Positions 19,227 through 27,662 are shown, counted from the first letter of the stretch. The stretch: 64,000 bases of DNA from JAKZVK01 sp965248255 (GCA_965248255.1 CBDFIW010000003.1:744001-808000), one strand, 5' to 3'. Notes: generated by a model from the sequence alone, not told the origin. A program made the numbers and translations.

Positions 19227-19661
19227 TAGCATCTTGTGGTCGGGAAATCCCTTCCGCGCCAGATAGGGGTGCGTGTCGAGCTTAGCCTCGGCCATCATCT
19301 CCTCTGCCCTCGCCGCCGCCTCTTCGTGCGAGGGGCCGGTGGAGACTGGCGGGGACCGATGCGTACGTTGTCGATGTGGCCGGAATCCACCCGCCGCGTT
19401 CGGCCGCCAGCCGGCGCGCCGGGCCATCTCGAACAGGCTCCCAACCGTGACGCCTCCTTCGGACCGCACCGAGCGCCAGACCGCAACAGCGTCCCGGGGA
19501 CGGTATTTGTCCGAGCCCTGCGACCAGTGGTTCCATATCCGCCACCCGTCGTCGCCCAGCGCCGAGCAGCAGGCCATCGCCATGAGCACCCAGGTGTCGC
19601 GGTCCTCCGGCGAGATCCACTCGAGCGCTTGGGCTACCTGGTCCGTGGTTGGTTCCGTCAT
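19227..19661 (-). pseudogene. Phage primase-like protein (PriCT_2 domain), 3' end removed by IS-B
   Basis: About 143 residues remain from ATG 19661. Residues ~8-70 match the primase C-terminal type 2 domain pattern (ALEWISPEDRDTWVLMAMA, then WNHWSQGSDKYRPRDAVAVW) found in phage/plasmid primase-helicases. The reading frame runs into IS-B copy 2, which supplies a TAG after two extra codons. The ATG overlaps the stop of the helicase gene (ATGA), showing coupling in the early operon. The catalytic part of the primase, if it followed, is not found left of the IS. Confidence 0.7.
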
Positions 19662-21192
19662 GCTGAGGCCCTCGCCTTGACCGATCGCTGGATGGCGTAT
19701 TGCCGCCTGCACCACTTGTTGAGTTGCCGCCTCACGCGCGATTCCACGCGCGGGTCCGCCGGAGCCCAGGCGGGCCGGTAATTGCCATGCGGCCACTCGT
19801 TGAACCAATTGCGGTATTGCGCCAGGGCGAACTTGCGGGCGGCCTTCGGATCGCCGAGCTGCCGCTCGGTCGCAATGCGCTGAATGTGCTGCCAGACGAA
19901 CCGTTTGTCCGCGGCCCAGTCCTGGTTGCGTCCCGCGGCCCCCTCGACCTCCTCCATGCGGCCGGGAGCACCGCCACCCGCGAGCGGCCGCGGCCCCGCT
20001 CCAGCCCGCACGAGGGACACAGATCCGCTTCCTCGTCGAGGCCCCAGACGTAGCCGCAGCGGTGGCACTTGGGCGCTTCGGTAGCTCGGAACTGCTTGCG
20101 CACCACGCGGCCCCGCTCGCCATCGTCGAGCTCGTTCACGCCCTGGGCGAAAAACTCCAGCGTCTCGTCGAGAAATCCCAGGTAATTTCCCGCGTGATCG
20201 AGCCACAGGGCAAAGTCCTTGTTCGGTGCCGGGCGCATCACCCGGCCGATCTGCTGAATGTGGGCCGCCAGCGACTTGCGATAAGGCCGCGCGGCAATGC
20301 CGCATTGGATGTCGGGCACATCGAATCCTTTCGCCAAGGCTTCACAGCTGATCAGTCCCAACACCTCCCCGCACCGGAAAGCCTCGATTAACTTCGCTCT
20401 CGACTCGTCGTTGCCGTCCTTGTAGGAGACCTGCCGGAAATCATGACCGGCCGCTTGGAAAGCGCGGCACAGCTCCTCGCCGTGCTCGACGGTGGCCGAG
20501 AAGCCGATTGTCTTGACCGGCCCGGAGAAGTGCTTGCCGGTCTTGTCTTGCCACTCCGCGACGATATCGCCGACGATCTTAGAGCCGCGTTGCTCGACTT
20601 CCGAACTCAGCCACTCGCCGCCAGTGGTCTTCGCCCCCTTCATGTCGATCTCTTTGGCCGCGTACACCTTCAGCGGAGCAAGCCACTTGTCGGCGATGAG
20701 CTTGTCGGTGGTGGTGACGTTCACCACCCGCGAGTAGGTCTGAGCCAACCCTGCGCTGAAGGGCGTGGCCGTGAGGCCGATCACCGGCTTGCCGATCGCG
20801 GTGACAAACTCCAGCACGGCCTTGCGTTGGGAATGACATTCATCCACGATGATTAGATCGAGATCCGGCCAGAAGCCCCGCGCCTCGATCGTCTGGGCCG
20901 AGCAGATCTGCACCGGCAGCGAGCGCCCGAACGTGTTCTTGCTCTGCACCACGCCGTGCGTGATGCCAAATTCGGTGAATACCTTCGAAGTCTGGTTGAC
21001 CAGCGCCACGCGGTCGCAGACAAAGACCGCCTTGCTGCCCTTGGCGACGGCCTCGGCGATCAGGTACGCGCTACAGATCGTCTTGCCTCCGCCTGTGGGA
21101 ATACAGAGGATCTGGCGCAGATGGCCGTCGCGTATCCCTTGCCGCAGGGATTCTATGGATCGGAATTGGTAGTCGCGCGGCTCGGGGATCAT
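19658..21192 (-). CDS. DEAD/DEAH-box superfamily 2 helicase, frameshifted near the C-terminus
   Basis: Motif I CIPTGGGKT, Ia FVCDRVALVNQ, II VDECHS (DECH variant), III GLTATP, and V/VI HIQQIGRVMRPAP are all present. A zinc-ribbon (CHRCG-x16-CPSCG) follows around residues 395-420. After CPSCG the natural C-terminus (WAADKRFVWQHIQ to QRSVKARASA) continues in the -1 frame and stops at 19658, overlapping the primase start. Without the shift the frame runs to 19732 with an unrelated Arg/Pro-rich tail. The shift lies in a GC-rich run near 19990-20000. Role: phage DNA replication/unwinding. Confidence 0.85.
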
Positions 21193-22061
21193 GGCCGGAT
21201 GTTCTCCCCCAGGGCCCGCAGGCGCCGCCTCAGCGCCTTGTTCTCGGCATTCGATTCCTGGAACTGGGTCTGCCAGCGGTAAACCGAGTGTTTGAGCGTC
21301 TGGATGTGGGCGCGGTAGTTGTTGAACTTCTCCTCGCGCACGGCCGCGACGGGCGCGGATTCGGCCTGGACGAAGGCGATGCGCTCCTCGAGCTCGTCGT
21401 TCTTCGTGCGGATCTCGTTGAGTTCGAGCTTGGCCTCGGTCAGCTCGGCCTCCAGAAGCCCGTTCTCTTTGTGGAGCTTGGCGGCACTTGCGGGCGTGGG
21501 CTTAGAGGGCTTGGGTTCGGAGTCCTCGCCCCGGGCCTTGCGCGCCGCTGCTTTCGCCGATATCTCGCCCGAGCGCACCTTGTCTCCAAGTCCCACTCGC
21601 TCGGCTACCTTGGTGTCTTTGATGGTGCGCTCGCTGACCCCAGCCTCCTTGGCCATTTCGGCGGTCGTTGCGTGTTCACCATCCTGTGATCTGTCGCTAT
21701 TTTCAAAGGGCACTGGTGCCCTTTGAAAATCATCCGACCGCCGGTCGCCGCCGCGCGGCATCCATTTATGGCAAGCGATTACCGCCGAGGCCCGTTGCGA
21801 TGCCGTCAGGTGCCGCCGGTGGGCATTCCGGCGGATCACGAAGCTGGCCGGGTCGCCGTGGATGGACTTGGACCACTCCCGTTCGAGGAACTTCGCGTGC
21901 GTCTCTTTCGCCGCACGGTAGCGGTGCCAGCCGTCGAGGACCTTCCCGTCGAGCACCACGATCGGCTCTTGGACGCCGTGTGCCCGCACGTCCTTGACGA
22001 ACTCCTTAAACTGTTCGGGCGGTATGTCGCCCCAGACCTCCGATAGCGGGTGGCGTTTCAT
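21189..22061 (-). CDS. ParB-like nuclease-domain protein
   Basis: 290 aa. N-terminal ParB/Srx fold (HPLSEVWGDIPPEQFKEF, QEPIVVLDGKVLDGWHRYRA), a conserved RNAHRRHLTASQRA segment, then an HTH-like stretch (TTAEMAKEAGVSERTIKDT) and a C-terminal coiled coil (~185-285, KLHKENGLLEAELTEAK). It resembles phage proteins that pair a ParB N-domain with a DNA-binding HTH, used in replication or transcription control rather than partition. Its stop overlaps the helicase start by 4 nt. Confidence 0.8.
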   Translation of the reverse strand: MKRHPLSEVWGDIPPEQFKEFVKDVRAHGVQEPIVVLDGKVLDGWHRYRAAKETHAKFLEREWSKSIHGDPASFVIRRNAHRRHLTASQRASAVIACHKWMPRGGDRRSDDFQRAPVPFENSDRSQDGEHATTAEMAKEAGVSERTIKDTKVAERVGLGDKVRSGEISAKAAARKARGEDSEPKPSKPTPASAAKLHKENGLLEAELTEAKLELNEIRTKNDELEERIAFVQAESAPVAAVREEKFNNYRAHIQTLKHSVYRWQTQFQESNAENKALRRRLRALGENIRP

Positions 22062-22074
22062 GAACGTCCTCCCG

Positions 22075-22317
22075 TCAGCAAATCGGGCCGGATTCGCCGT
22101 CGCCGCTCCGCTCGGCCAGCGCGCGGCACAGGCAGCCGATGGCCAGCGCCAGAACCAACACGTCGGCGCCGCTGTGATAGTTGAGATTGGCGACCAGCTT
22201 CCAGGCGGTCTCGACGTTGCCGTTGAGCCTGACGCCCGGAGAGGCTTCGATGATCTCGGCGACCGGGGGAGGAAACAGAGGGTGTTGAAACGCGGACTTC
22301 GGGGATCGCTTCTGCAT
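22075..22317 (-). CDS. Small phage protein of unknown function
   Basis: 80 aa. The start MQKRSPKS was chosen because GGAG lies 6 nt upstream; an in-frame ATG 24 nt earlier has no such site. The middle (NGNVETAWKLVANLNYHSG) and a hydrophobic C-terminal helix (ADVLVLALAIGCLCRALA) are seen. No family is recognised. Confidence 0.5.
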   Translation of the reverse strand: MQKRSPKSAFQHPLFPPPVAEIIEASPGVRLNGNVETAWKLVANLNYHSGADVLVLALAIGCLCRALAERSGDGESGPIC

Positions 22318-22535
22318 GGGCGGCTCCTTGCGGATTGCCACCCGCCGACGCGAATCGGTAGAGGGTGGCGGACCGAACAGGGTTCGCGTTACCGCCCAGA
22401 AGCAAGCGGCGCGTCCGAAGACGCCCCCGCCCGGCCCGCCATAGCGGGCACGAAAAAGGCGCTACAGAACGAGCGCCGGGGCGCTTCTGGTAGCGGGACG
22501 CGAATCCCGGTCGCGGATTTTGCCGCGACGAGAAC

Positions 22536-22564
22536 AGCTTACCCCATCTACGCGCCCGGGTCAA
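22536..22564 (-). promoter_or_regulatory. Putative sigma70-type promoter for the replication genes
   Basis: On the minus strand TTGACC (22559-22564) is followed after 17 bp by TAAGCT (22536-22541). It sits in the only sizeable gap of the early cluster, upstream of the small protein, ParB-like, helicase and primase genes. Confidence 0.4.
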
Positions 22565-22572
22565 GATGTTTG

Positions 22573-22737
22573 TCATCGCTCGTCCCACAGCGGCGCGGCG
22601 ATCCGCGACCCGCACTCCAGGCAGCGCACATAGGCCCCTTCCTCGTCCTTGCGCGGCCTCGTGGTACGGCGGTGAGCACAGCCCCTAAACAGCAGCGCAC
22701 AGGCCGAGAACACTACCAACGCAATCGCTAGTTCCAT
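22573..22737 (-). CDS. Small membrane protein with CxxC pair
   Basis: 54 aa from ATG 22737. An N-terminal hydrophobic helix (ELAIALVVFSACALLF) is followed by a basic stretch and a CLECGSR motif (one CxxC pair) near the C-terminus. The orientation and spacing to neighbours fit the early operon. Function unknown. Confidence 0.5.
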   Translation of the reverse strand: MELAIALVVFSACALLFRGCAHRRTTRPRKDEEGAYVRCLECGSRIAAPLWDER

Positions 22738-22745
22738 GGAATCCT

Positions 22746-23195
22746 CTATGCCCTGACAGCAAAAGTCCCGTTCTGCCCGCGCCGCTTATAAGCCCATTGG
22801 CCCGGCGGTTGACCCAGCCGCCGCAAAACGCTCCGGCGCTGCTCCACCGGCCAGTGGTCGAGCAGCCCCATCAGTTCCAGAAAGTGTTCGCCGTCGAGAT
22901 CACCCTTGACCCGGTTGCACGCCTTGCAGCACACGGCCAGATTGTCGAGCGTCGTGATCCGCAAAAAGCTGAGCGGCGTCTTGTGGTCGAGCGACACTTC
23001 CGGCAATGACAGATAACAGTTGCATTTCACGCCATAGGAGCAGCGCCAGCCGATTCCTTTCCCGCCGTGGCTCGACTCGATCAGCCAGCGCTCCAGCTCC
23101 TCGCGGGTGAACAGCGGGTGCGGATCGCGGCGGCGAAGGTTCGACCACAAGCGGCTCACCTGGAGCTTAGGCAGCCTGTTCCGCCTCATCCTCAA
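22746..23195 (-). CDS. HNH endonuclease
   Basis: About 149 aa. The HNH/beta-beta-alpha-metal core is visible: LDHKTPLS (catalytic H), TLDNLAVCCKACNRVKGDL (N and metal-binding Cys pair), plus an upstream CSYGVKCNC Cys cluster. It sits among phage recombination genes. The start is uncertain because this frame overlaps the 3' end of the upstream gene by 29 nt; a GTG further in could also serve. Confidence 0.8.
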   Translation of the reverse strand: MRMRRNRLPKLQVSRLWSNLRRRDPHPLFTREELERWLIESSHGGKGIGWRCSYGVKCNCYLSLPEVSLDHKTPLSFLRITTLDNLAVCCKACNRVKGDLDGEHFLELMGLLDHWPVEQRRSVLRRLGQPPGQWAYKRRGQNGTFAVRA

Positions 23196-23640
23196 AGTCC
23201 ATCTGCGCCTGGTCGGGTTCGGCTGCCTGTGATACCCGCAGCGTGCCGACGAACGAAGGGTGGTCGCCGTGGAACTCCGACACCACCTTGCTCAACAGGT
23301 CATCGAAGGTGGCCGTGATCGTCAGCGTCGCCAGCCCCTCGCGGACCTTGCCCTGCATGGCGTGTACCGAGACATTGGGCAGCGTCAGTCCACCGCCGTT
23401 TCCATCTCCCAGCTCAATCGCGTGGGGATACTTGTTGTCGCCGCCTTCCCGCAGTCTGGTTTTCGGAACGGTGAAGGCCGGCAGGTTGTCGCGGATCGCA
23501 CCGCCGCAACCCAGGACTTCCGCCGCCCCATTGGTCAGATCGCCCTCCAAGACGATCTTGCCGCTGAGATAGGCCTCCTCCGCTCCTTCGAGCGTGGTTT
23601 TCGAGGTCTTCTTGATCGAACAGTTGGGAATTTCAAGCAC
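23167..23640 (-). CDS. Hypothetical phage early protein
   Basis: 157 aa beginning MLEIPNCSIKKTSKT, mostly beta-strand, Gly-rich in the middle (GDGNGGGLTLPN) and with an acidic C-terminus (MDFEDEAEQAA). No known family is recognised. Its place between the DUF1367 and HNH genes suggests a DNA-metabolism role, which is inference only. Confidence 0.6.
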   Translation of the reverse strand: MLEIPNCSIKKTSKTTLEGAEEAYLSGKIVLEGDLTNGAAEVLGCGGAIRDNLPAFTVPKTRLREGGDNKYPHAIELGDGNGGGLTLPNVSVHAMQGKVREGLATLTITATFDDLLSKVVSEFHGDHPSFVGTLRVSQAAEPDQAQMDFEDEAEQAA

Positions 23641-23689
23641 GAGTTGTCTCCTCCTGATGGCTTAGAGCCGAGCCGCTTTCCTTCCCGCT

Positions 23690-24109
23690 TCACCTGACCA
23701 GCTCCTCCAGATGCGCCCGCAGGTCCTCGTCGTCGGTCCCCGGGATGATCCGCTCACAGGCGAACTGGATCACGCGGCCAAAGAACTCCTCCCAGGCATC
23801 CTGGGGCATGTTGCCGAAGGAGACCGACTTGGGCCGCGCAACCACTTTCCCCGACTTGGTAACTACTTCGTCCGAGTGGCCCACGGCCACTTTGATGACG
23901 TCGCTCAAGTCCTGCTTGGTCGCGTAGCAGTCCTGGTGCTGCCAGCAGGCGTCGATCAGCGCCCAGTACAGCCGCAGCTGCTTGGGGTTGCGGACCCGCC
24001 TGATCTCACAGCGCACTTCCTGGCCGTGCTTGATTCTTGAAAGCGCTTCGGCGGCAAAGTGGTCCGCCGCCTTGAGGCCGGAGATCGAGCGTGTTAGAAG
24101 AACTTGCAT
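23690..24109 (-). CDS. DUF1367/NinB-like phage recombination-associated protein
   Basis: 139 aa. The pattern RRVRNPKQLRLYWALIDAC, followed by a basic helix and KSVSFGNMPQDAWEEFFG, matches phage proteins annotated DUF1367 that lie beside recombinases; NinB proteins have a similar layout. The start overlaps the stop of the DUF669 gene (TGATG). Confidence 0.65.
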   Translation of the reverse strand: MQVLLTRSISGLKAADHFAAEALSRIKHGQEVRCEIRRVRNPKQLRLYWALIDACWQHQDCYATKQDLSDVIKVAVGHSDEVVTKSGKVVARPKSVSFGNMPQDAWEEFFGRVIQFACERIIPGTDDEDLRAHLEELVR

Positions 24110-24558
24110 CAGAAGGGAAGATCGTCCTCCTCGGTTTCGGGGCTACTGGTCGGCAACGATGATCCGCCGGCCTTGCGGTAGCCAGCGAACGTGACTTTGT
24201 TGGTTTGCTTCTCTTCGCCGTAGCGGTCGGTATACGATTGGATTTCGACCGTGACATGGACCGCACGGCCGATCAAGCGTTCCGGCTCCACAATGAATAC
24301 GCCGCTCACGTCAAGCCCAAGCTGTTCGCACAGCAGCTTGACGCGCGGCAGCGCCGCCCGGGAAAAGGCGATCTTGTCGAAAACCTTTCTTCCTCGGTAG
24401 TCGCCGTCATCAACGACCATCTGGAGATTCCACATCGCATCTCCGGCGTTCGTGGTCATCGTGTCGTCGATGGACTCGATGCGGCATAGATACTCCCCGT
24501 CCGGCAGCAGCGAGTAGTCTTGCGCGGTATCTACTTCAGAGAAGTCAACGGTCGGCAT
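24109..24558 (-). CDS. DUF669 family, probable phage ssDNA-binding protein
   Basis: 149 aa. DUF669 features: an N-terminal LPDGEYLCRIESIDDT strand, a central MWNLQMVVDDGDYRGRKVFDKI, and IGRAVHVTVEIQSYTDRYGEE. The extreme C-terminus reads EEDDLPF, the acidic tip used by SSB proteins to recruit partners. Its position directly after ERF and before DUF1367 fits an SSB role in phage recombination. Confidence 0.75.
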   Translation of the reverse strand: MPTVDFSEVDTAQDYSLLPDGEYLCRIESIDDTMTTNAGDAMWNLQMVVDDGDYRGRKVFDKIAFSRAALPRVKLLCEQLGLDVSGVFIVEPERLIGRAVHVTVEIQSYTDRYGEEKQTNKVTFAGYRKAGGSSLPTSSPETEEDDLPF

Positions 24559-25280
24559 CAGGCGGCCTCCTCTTGGGGTTTCGGGCTGGCGATCTTCATC
24601 AAACGCCTGTGGATCGCCGGCGCCTGCTCCTTGCAGTTGTTGAGCTGGTCCGCGTTTCGCTTCAACCACTCCTCGACTTCATCCGGGGCTGCCGCCTTGA
24701 GCGCGGCGGCAAGTGTGGAACCCCATGCGATCCAGTCACGCTCCCCGTCAGCGCCGCCTTCTTTTGCCGCTACGGGTATTCCATGCGGTTTCCGCGGTTT
24801 GCCGTTTGTCGACCCGGCAGGCGGCGCTGCTTCTGGCTGCGGCCGCTTGCGCATCGCTTCCACGGTGTGGCCGTCGGCGGAATTGCCGTCATCGTCCTCG
24901 TCGGCCGCGATCCCCAGCAACGCGGTGAGCGCGTAGCGGCGCATGTAGGTGAGTGACGATCCGAACGCCTGGTTGCCTTTGTCCTCAACCAGCAACGGCG
25001 TGTGGCTCTCGATGGCCTCGCCGCTTTCGTGCAACAGCCGCGTGACCAGGCGGTATTTGCCGTCCTCGTCCCTCCCGATAATTTGCGTGAACCACAGGCC
25101 GTTGTCGGTGAGCGGCTTGCGGATGTCTTCGATGATGTGATCGAGCGTGGCGTAGCGGAAGGTGTAGCTGCCGCCGGTCCTGGTCCTGACGGTCACCACG
25201 CGGTTACGCGCCGGGGCGGTGATTACGCTCTGCGCCTTGGCCAGCGCCGCTACGAGTTGCTTGGGGTGTTCTTCTGTCAC
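24558..25280 (-). CDS. ERF-family single-strand annealing recombinase
   Basis: 240 aa from GTG 25280, which overlaps the YqaJ stop (GTGA). ERF family pattern: LVAALAKAQSVI, then YATLDHIIEDIRKPLTDNGL, then SSLTYMRRYALTALLGIAADEDDD, ending with a variable linker and a helical C-terminus. With the adjacent exonuclease it forms a lambda Exo/Bet-like recombination pair that anneals complementary strands during phage replication. Confidence 0.87.
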   Translation of the reverse strand: MTEEHPKQLVAALAKAQSVITAPARNRVVTVRTRTGGSYTFRYATLDHIIEDIRKPLTDNGLWFTQIIGRDEDGKYRLVTRLLHESGEAIESHTPLLVEDKGNQAFGSSLTYMRRYALTALLGIAADEDDDGNSADGHTVEAMRKRPQPEAAPPAGSTNGKPRKPHGIPVAAKEGGADGERDWIAWGSTLAAALKAAAPDEVEEWLKRNADQLNNCKEQAPAIHRRLMKIASPKPQEEAA

Positions 25281-26080
25281 TTGATGGCTCCTATCCGCAG
25301 CGCCCCGTTGCGGCTGCGCTGCACTGTGATTCCGTGCCCGTGGACGCGGCTGGCGTCGGCGGGCACTAGTTCCTTGATCGCTCTTTCGGCTGAGCGGAAC
25401 ACTATGGCCGCGGGGCGGTGCTCCAGCCACGCGGCAGCCGGCGATGCCCAATCCGTGTTGTCCGTCATGTCGACTTCCCTGGTGGCGGGCTTGGGCGGCT
25501 CGGCAGGAGGCAGCGCCACGGGCGGCGTCAGCGTCTCGACGCACTGCCACAACAGATCGGCCCGCCGCAGCAGCTCGTCGAGGTAGCCGCGGTCGAGCGG
25601 TACTTCCTCGATCCTGGGCTCGCGCGCTCCCTCGATGACGGACAAGACGGCCAGCCGTGTTCGGGTCACGTACATCTGCCAGTGAACCTGCGGCAGGTAG
25701 CGGGCTGCCACTGAATCAAAAGGCGCGAAGCCGTTCACATGCTTGGCCTCGATTACCGCCGGGCCGTCTGGGTGGTCTTCATCGAAGCCGTCCAGGGTCG
25801 CCGCCGCCCACGCGCGCTCTTGCGATGTGACGACCTCGCCCTTTCTGGTGAGCCGGCGTCCGGTCTTGTACTCGTACCAGTCCAGGTTGAGGTCTTCGGT
25901 CGCTTCGCCCAGCCGTACCGCCCACACACCAGAAAGGTCGGGCGGCTGGCAGGTTGGATCGCCGGTAAGCTCGCGCCACAGGTCGTATAAGTCCTGGTCG
26001 CTGCCGTCCATCAGGACACGGACCCGGCTGGCGGTCAGCTTGCCCTCGCGGGCGCGGATCTGTTCGGCGCTGAGGCTCAT
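25277..26080 (-). CDS. YqaJ-family viral recombinase (lambda exonuclease-like)
   Basis: 267 aa. PD-(D/E)XK core as in lambda Exo: REGKLTASRV, TLDGFDED (catalytic D), AVIEAKHVNG (E-x-K) and LPQVHWQMYVTRTRLAVL. It resects DNA 5' to 3' to generate ssDNA for the ERF protein encoded next. It starts at 26080, overlapping the pentapeptide gene stop by 4 nt. Confidence 0.88.
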   Translation of the reverse strand: MSLSAEQIRAREGKLTASRVRVLMDGSDQDLYDLWRELTGDPTCQPPDLSGVWAVRLGEATEDLNLDWYEYKTGRRLTRKGEVVTSQERAWAAATLDGFDEDHPDGPAVIEAKHVNGFAPFDSVAARYLPQVHWQMYVTRTRLAVLSVIEGAREPRIEEVPLDRGYLDELLRRADLLWQCVETLTPPVALPPAEPPKPATREVDMTDNTDWASPAAAWLEHRPAAIVFRSAERAIKELVPADASRVHGHGITVQRSRNGALRIGAIK

Positions 26081-26604
26081 GCCGCCGCCTCAATGTCTTC
26101 TTCAGGCAGGGTCCAGCCGCGCTGCTTCGCCAGCGCCGTCAGGTAGTCCAGGGCTGACAGGCAGTCAGCCAAGTGCTTCGGATCATGGCCTTTCCCCTCT
26201 CGCCAGTGCTTGCTGGCTTTGGCAATAGACTCGAAGTTACGGCAACTGGCGTGCACCGAGATGCCGTCGGGGTGCCGGACAAACACCATCTGGTAGCCCG
26301 ATCCGCTGGACGCTGTGAGTATGCGGTCACATTTCTCGGCCAACACGGAGCTGCACCGTGCCCCGCCGAGGTCCGCCCCGCCGAGGTCCGCCCAGCCGAG
26401 ATTCGCCCCGCGGAGATTCGCCCCGCCGAGATTCGCCCCGCCGAGATTCGCTTCGCGGAGATTCGCCCAGCAGAGATTCGCCCCGCGGAGATTCGCCTTC
26501 TTCCCCACGGCTTCCACCACGGCCGCTCGAAGGTCGCTAGCCGTCTCGCTGGCGTACAGGACTATTCCCTCGGAGTTTTTGATCTCGATCATTTTCTTAC
26601 CCAT
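26077..26604 (-). CDS. Pentapeptide-repeat protein
   Basis: 175 aa from ATG 26604. Residues ~38-88 are tandem A(N/D)Lxx pentapeptides (ANLRG ANLCW ANLRE ANLGG and so on, about ten), giving a short right-handed beta-helix. After it a different domain (VFVRHPDGISVHASCRNFE) leads to an acidic C-terminus. Pentapeptide proteins can mimic DNA or bind partners; no specific role can be inferred. At DNA level the repeat makes a tandem GAGATTCGCCCC-like array (about 26370-26500). Confidence 0.8.
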   Translation of the reverse strand: MGKKMIEIKNSEGIVLYASETASDLRAAVVEAVGKKANLRGANLCWANLREANLGGANLGGANLRGANLGWADLGGADLGGARCSSVLAEKCDRILTASSGSGYQMVFVRHPDGISVHASCRNFESIAKASKHWREGKGHDPKHLADCLSALDYLTALAKQRGWTLPEEDIEAAA

Positions 26605-26821
26605 GCCGTGCCCTGCCGCGCCTAGCGTCGTCTCGGCTGGCGCAAGACAGCCCCTCGAACGCTGAATCCTCGATCCATCCCACGGCTTCGGAAAGCCTGT
26701 CGCAGATGTCGGCAAGCTCCTGGCACAACAGGCAGACCTGGCGTATGCTCAGGCAGAGCACCACGCAAGTGGCCAGAAACCCAAACGCGGTCACCATCTG
26801 ACAGATTTCCGAAGCGCTCAC
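26597..26821 (-). CDS. Small membrane protein of the early region
   Basis: 74 aa. An N-terminal hydrophobic helix (MVTAFGFLATCVVLCLSI) is followed by an amphipathic helix (VCLLCQELADICDRLSEAV). Its stop overlaps the pentapeptide gene start. Function unknown. Confidence 0.5.
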   Translation of the reverse strand: MSASEICQMVTAFGFLATCVVLCLSIRQVCLLCQELADICDRLSEAVGWIEDSAFEGLSCASRDDARRGRARHG

Positions 26822-26853
26822 GCCACTCCCTCAGGCGATGAGGAAGCCCTTGC

Positions 26854-26862
26854 TGGTATAAT
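26854..26862 (+). promoter_or_regulatory. Extended -10 promoter
   Basis: TGGTATAAT gives TG (26854-26855) one base before a consensus TATAAT (26857-26862), an extended -10 element. It lies 30 bp before the ATG of the rightward small gene. Confidence 0.55.
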
Positions 26863-26892
26863 CCACGGACCCTTCTGTATGGACAAGCAAGC

Positions 26893-27156
26893 ATGAACCC
26901 CAATGGAGACACTCCGGTTACCCTTTCTATCGAATTGGCGGTGGTGTACTTAACCGTCGTTGCACGCGCCGTTCGACAACTTGACAAAGCGCATTCTCCA
27001 GGCTCGACCGACCGCTTTTTGAAGTCTCTTGAACGCTCCATGGAAGCTGAAATCCGGTTATCCCAGCCTGACGAAGTTTCCCGAGGGCATCTCGCTGAAC
27101 TTCAGAAAGTCTTAATCCGCCTGGTCCGGATACTGCCGCCCGACGAAGACCTTTAG
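26893..27156 (+). CDS. Small hypothetical protein on the opposite strand
   Basis: 87 aa, helical (LSIELAVVYLTVVARAVRQL, FLKSLERSMEAEIRLS). A consensus extended -10 promoter sits upstream and the base composition is less GC-rich than its surroundings, both favouring a real gene. It lies antiparallel inside another open frame (26927-27379, minus). No family recognised. Confidence 0.5.
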   Translation: MNPNGDTPVTLSIELAVVYLTVVARAVRQLDKAHSPGSTDRFLKSLERSMEAEIRLSQPDEVSRGHLAELQKVLIRLVRILPPDEDL

Positions 27157-27379
27157 GCGTCGGCGGTTTCAGATCCCCCATCACGCCACCCCCTCCCTCA
27201 GCACCCGACCAGGAGCTTGAAATATCGATGGTCACGCCCGGAGGAAGGGCTACGCCCACACAGTCATCGGGGCTCAATTCCTCGTTGATCGCAGGCAAGG
27301 CGCGCAACAGGGCGCACAATCGCCTCCCCGTCAGTTCGGGGTCGGCCTCCGGCAACTCGATCATGAACTGACACCCCAT
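26927..27379 (-). CDS. Hypothetical phage protein coupled to the repressor gene
   Basis: About 150 aa. The ATG overlaps the stop of the repressor gene (TGATG), implying translational coupling, and the first ~70 residues (MIELPEADPELTGRRLCALL) look coding. The 3' half is antiparallel to 26893-27156, and codons there look less natural, so the true 3' end may be altered. No family recognised. Confidence 0.45.
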   Translation of the reverse strand: MGCQFMIELPEADPELTGRRLCALLRALPAINEELSPDDCVGVALPPGVTIDISSSWSGAEGGGGVMGDLKPPTPKGLRRAAVSGPGGLRLSEVQRDALGKLRQAGITGFQLPWSVQETSKSGRSSLENALCQVVERRVQRRLSTPPPIR

Positions 27380-27612
27380 CACGCCCCCCACTCCTTTAGC
27401 ACCTTCTCTTTGGTTTCCTGCAACGCTTTCTTCACCGCCTCCTCGCGGTCGAGGACCGCGTTGACCCTCTCGAAGAAGTCGGCGGGCGGGGGGCGGTCAC
27501 CCCGGAAATAGCGGGTGATGAGCGATGGGTGAATCCCAAGGATTCGCGCTAGCCGCTCTTGGGAGATGCCCAACTGGGCCAGTCGGGCCTTGATTTCGGT
27601 TGAATGTATCAT
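27379..27612 (-). CDS. Cro/CI-type HTH transcriptional regulator
   Basis: 77 aa from ATG 27612. Residues ~8-40 form an XRE-family helix-turn-helix (RLAQLGISQERLARILGIHPSLITRYF). The C-terminus is a helical tail (REEAVKKALQETKEKVL). The protein is Cro-sized and lacks a CI-type cleavage domain. Two palindromic operators overlap its own promoter, so it most likely regulates itself and the leftward early operon. The divergent repressor expected on the other side is missing because IS-A copy 2 sits at 27723. Confidence 0.8.
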   Translation of the reverse strand: MIHSTEIKARLAQLGISQERLARILGIHPSLITRYFRGDRPPPADFFERVNAVLDREEAVKKALQETKEKVLKEWGA

Positions 27613-27613
27613 G

Positions 27614-27655
27614 TTCACCTGAAGTGAAACAGAAGTATACTTCACCTGGAGTGAA
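27614..27655. promoter_or_regulatory. Two palindromic operator sites
   Basis: TTCAC-CTGAA-GTGAA (27614-27628) and TTCAC-CTGGA-GTGAA (27641-27655) are 15-bp dyads with identical 5-bp arms, 27 bp centre to centre. One sits at the transcription start and the other between the -35 and -10, the expected layout for repression by the adjacent HTH protein. Confidence 0.75.
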
Positions 27656-27662
27656 GTGTCGA
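27634..27662 (-). promoter_or_regulatory. Promoter of the early operon
   Basis: On the minus strand TCGACA (27657-27662) and TATACT (27634-27639) are separated by 17 bp, a near-consensus sigma70 promoter. It directs transcription into the Cro-like gene and probably the genes after it. Confidence 0.65.

Noticed and set aside
19221..20123. 300-codon minus frame extending the primase upstream
   Set aside because: Only the part from ATG 19661 matches PriCT_2; upstream residues are Arg/Ala/Gly noise within the helicase 3' end.
26350..26500. Tandem short repeats that might be a CRISPR array
   Set aside because: They are the DNA of pentapeptide repeats in a coding frame, with no spacers.
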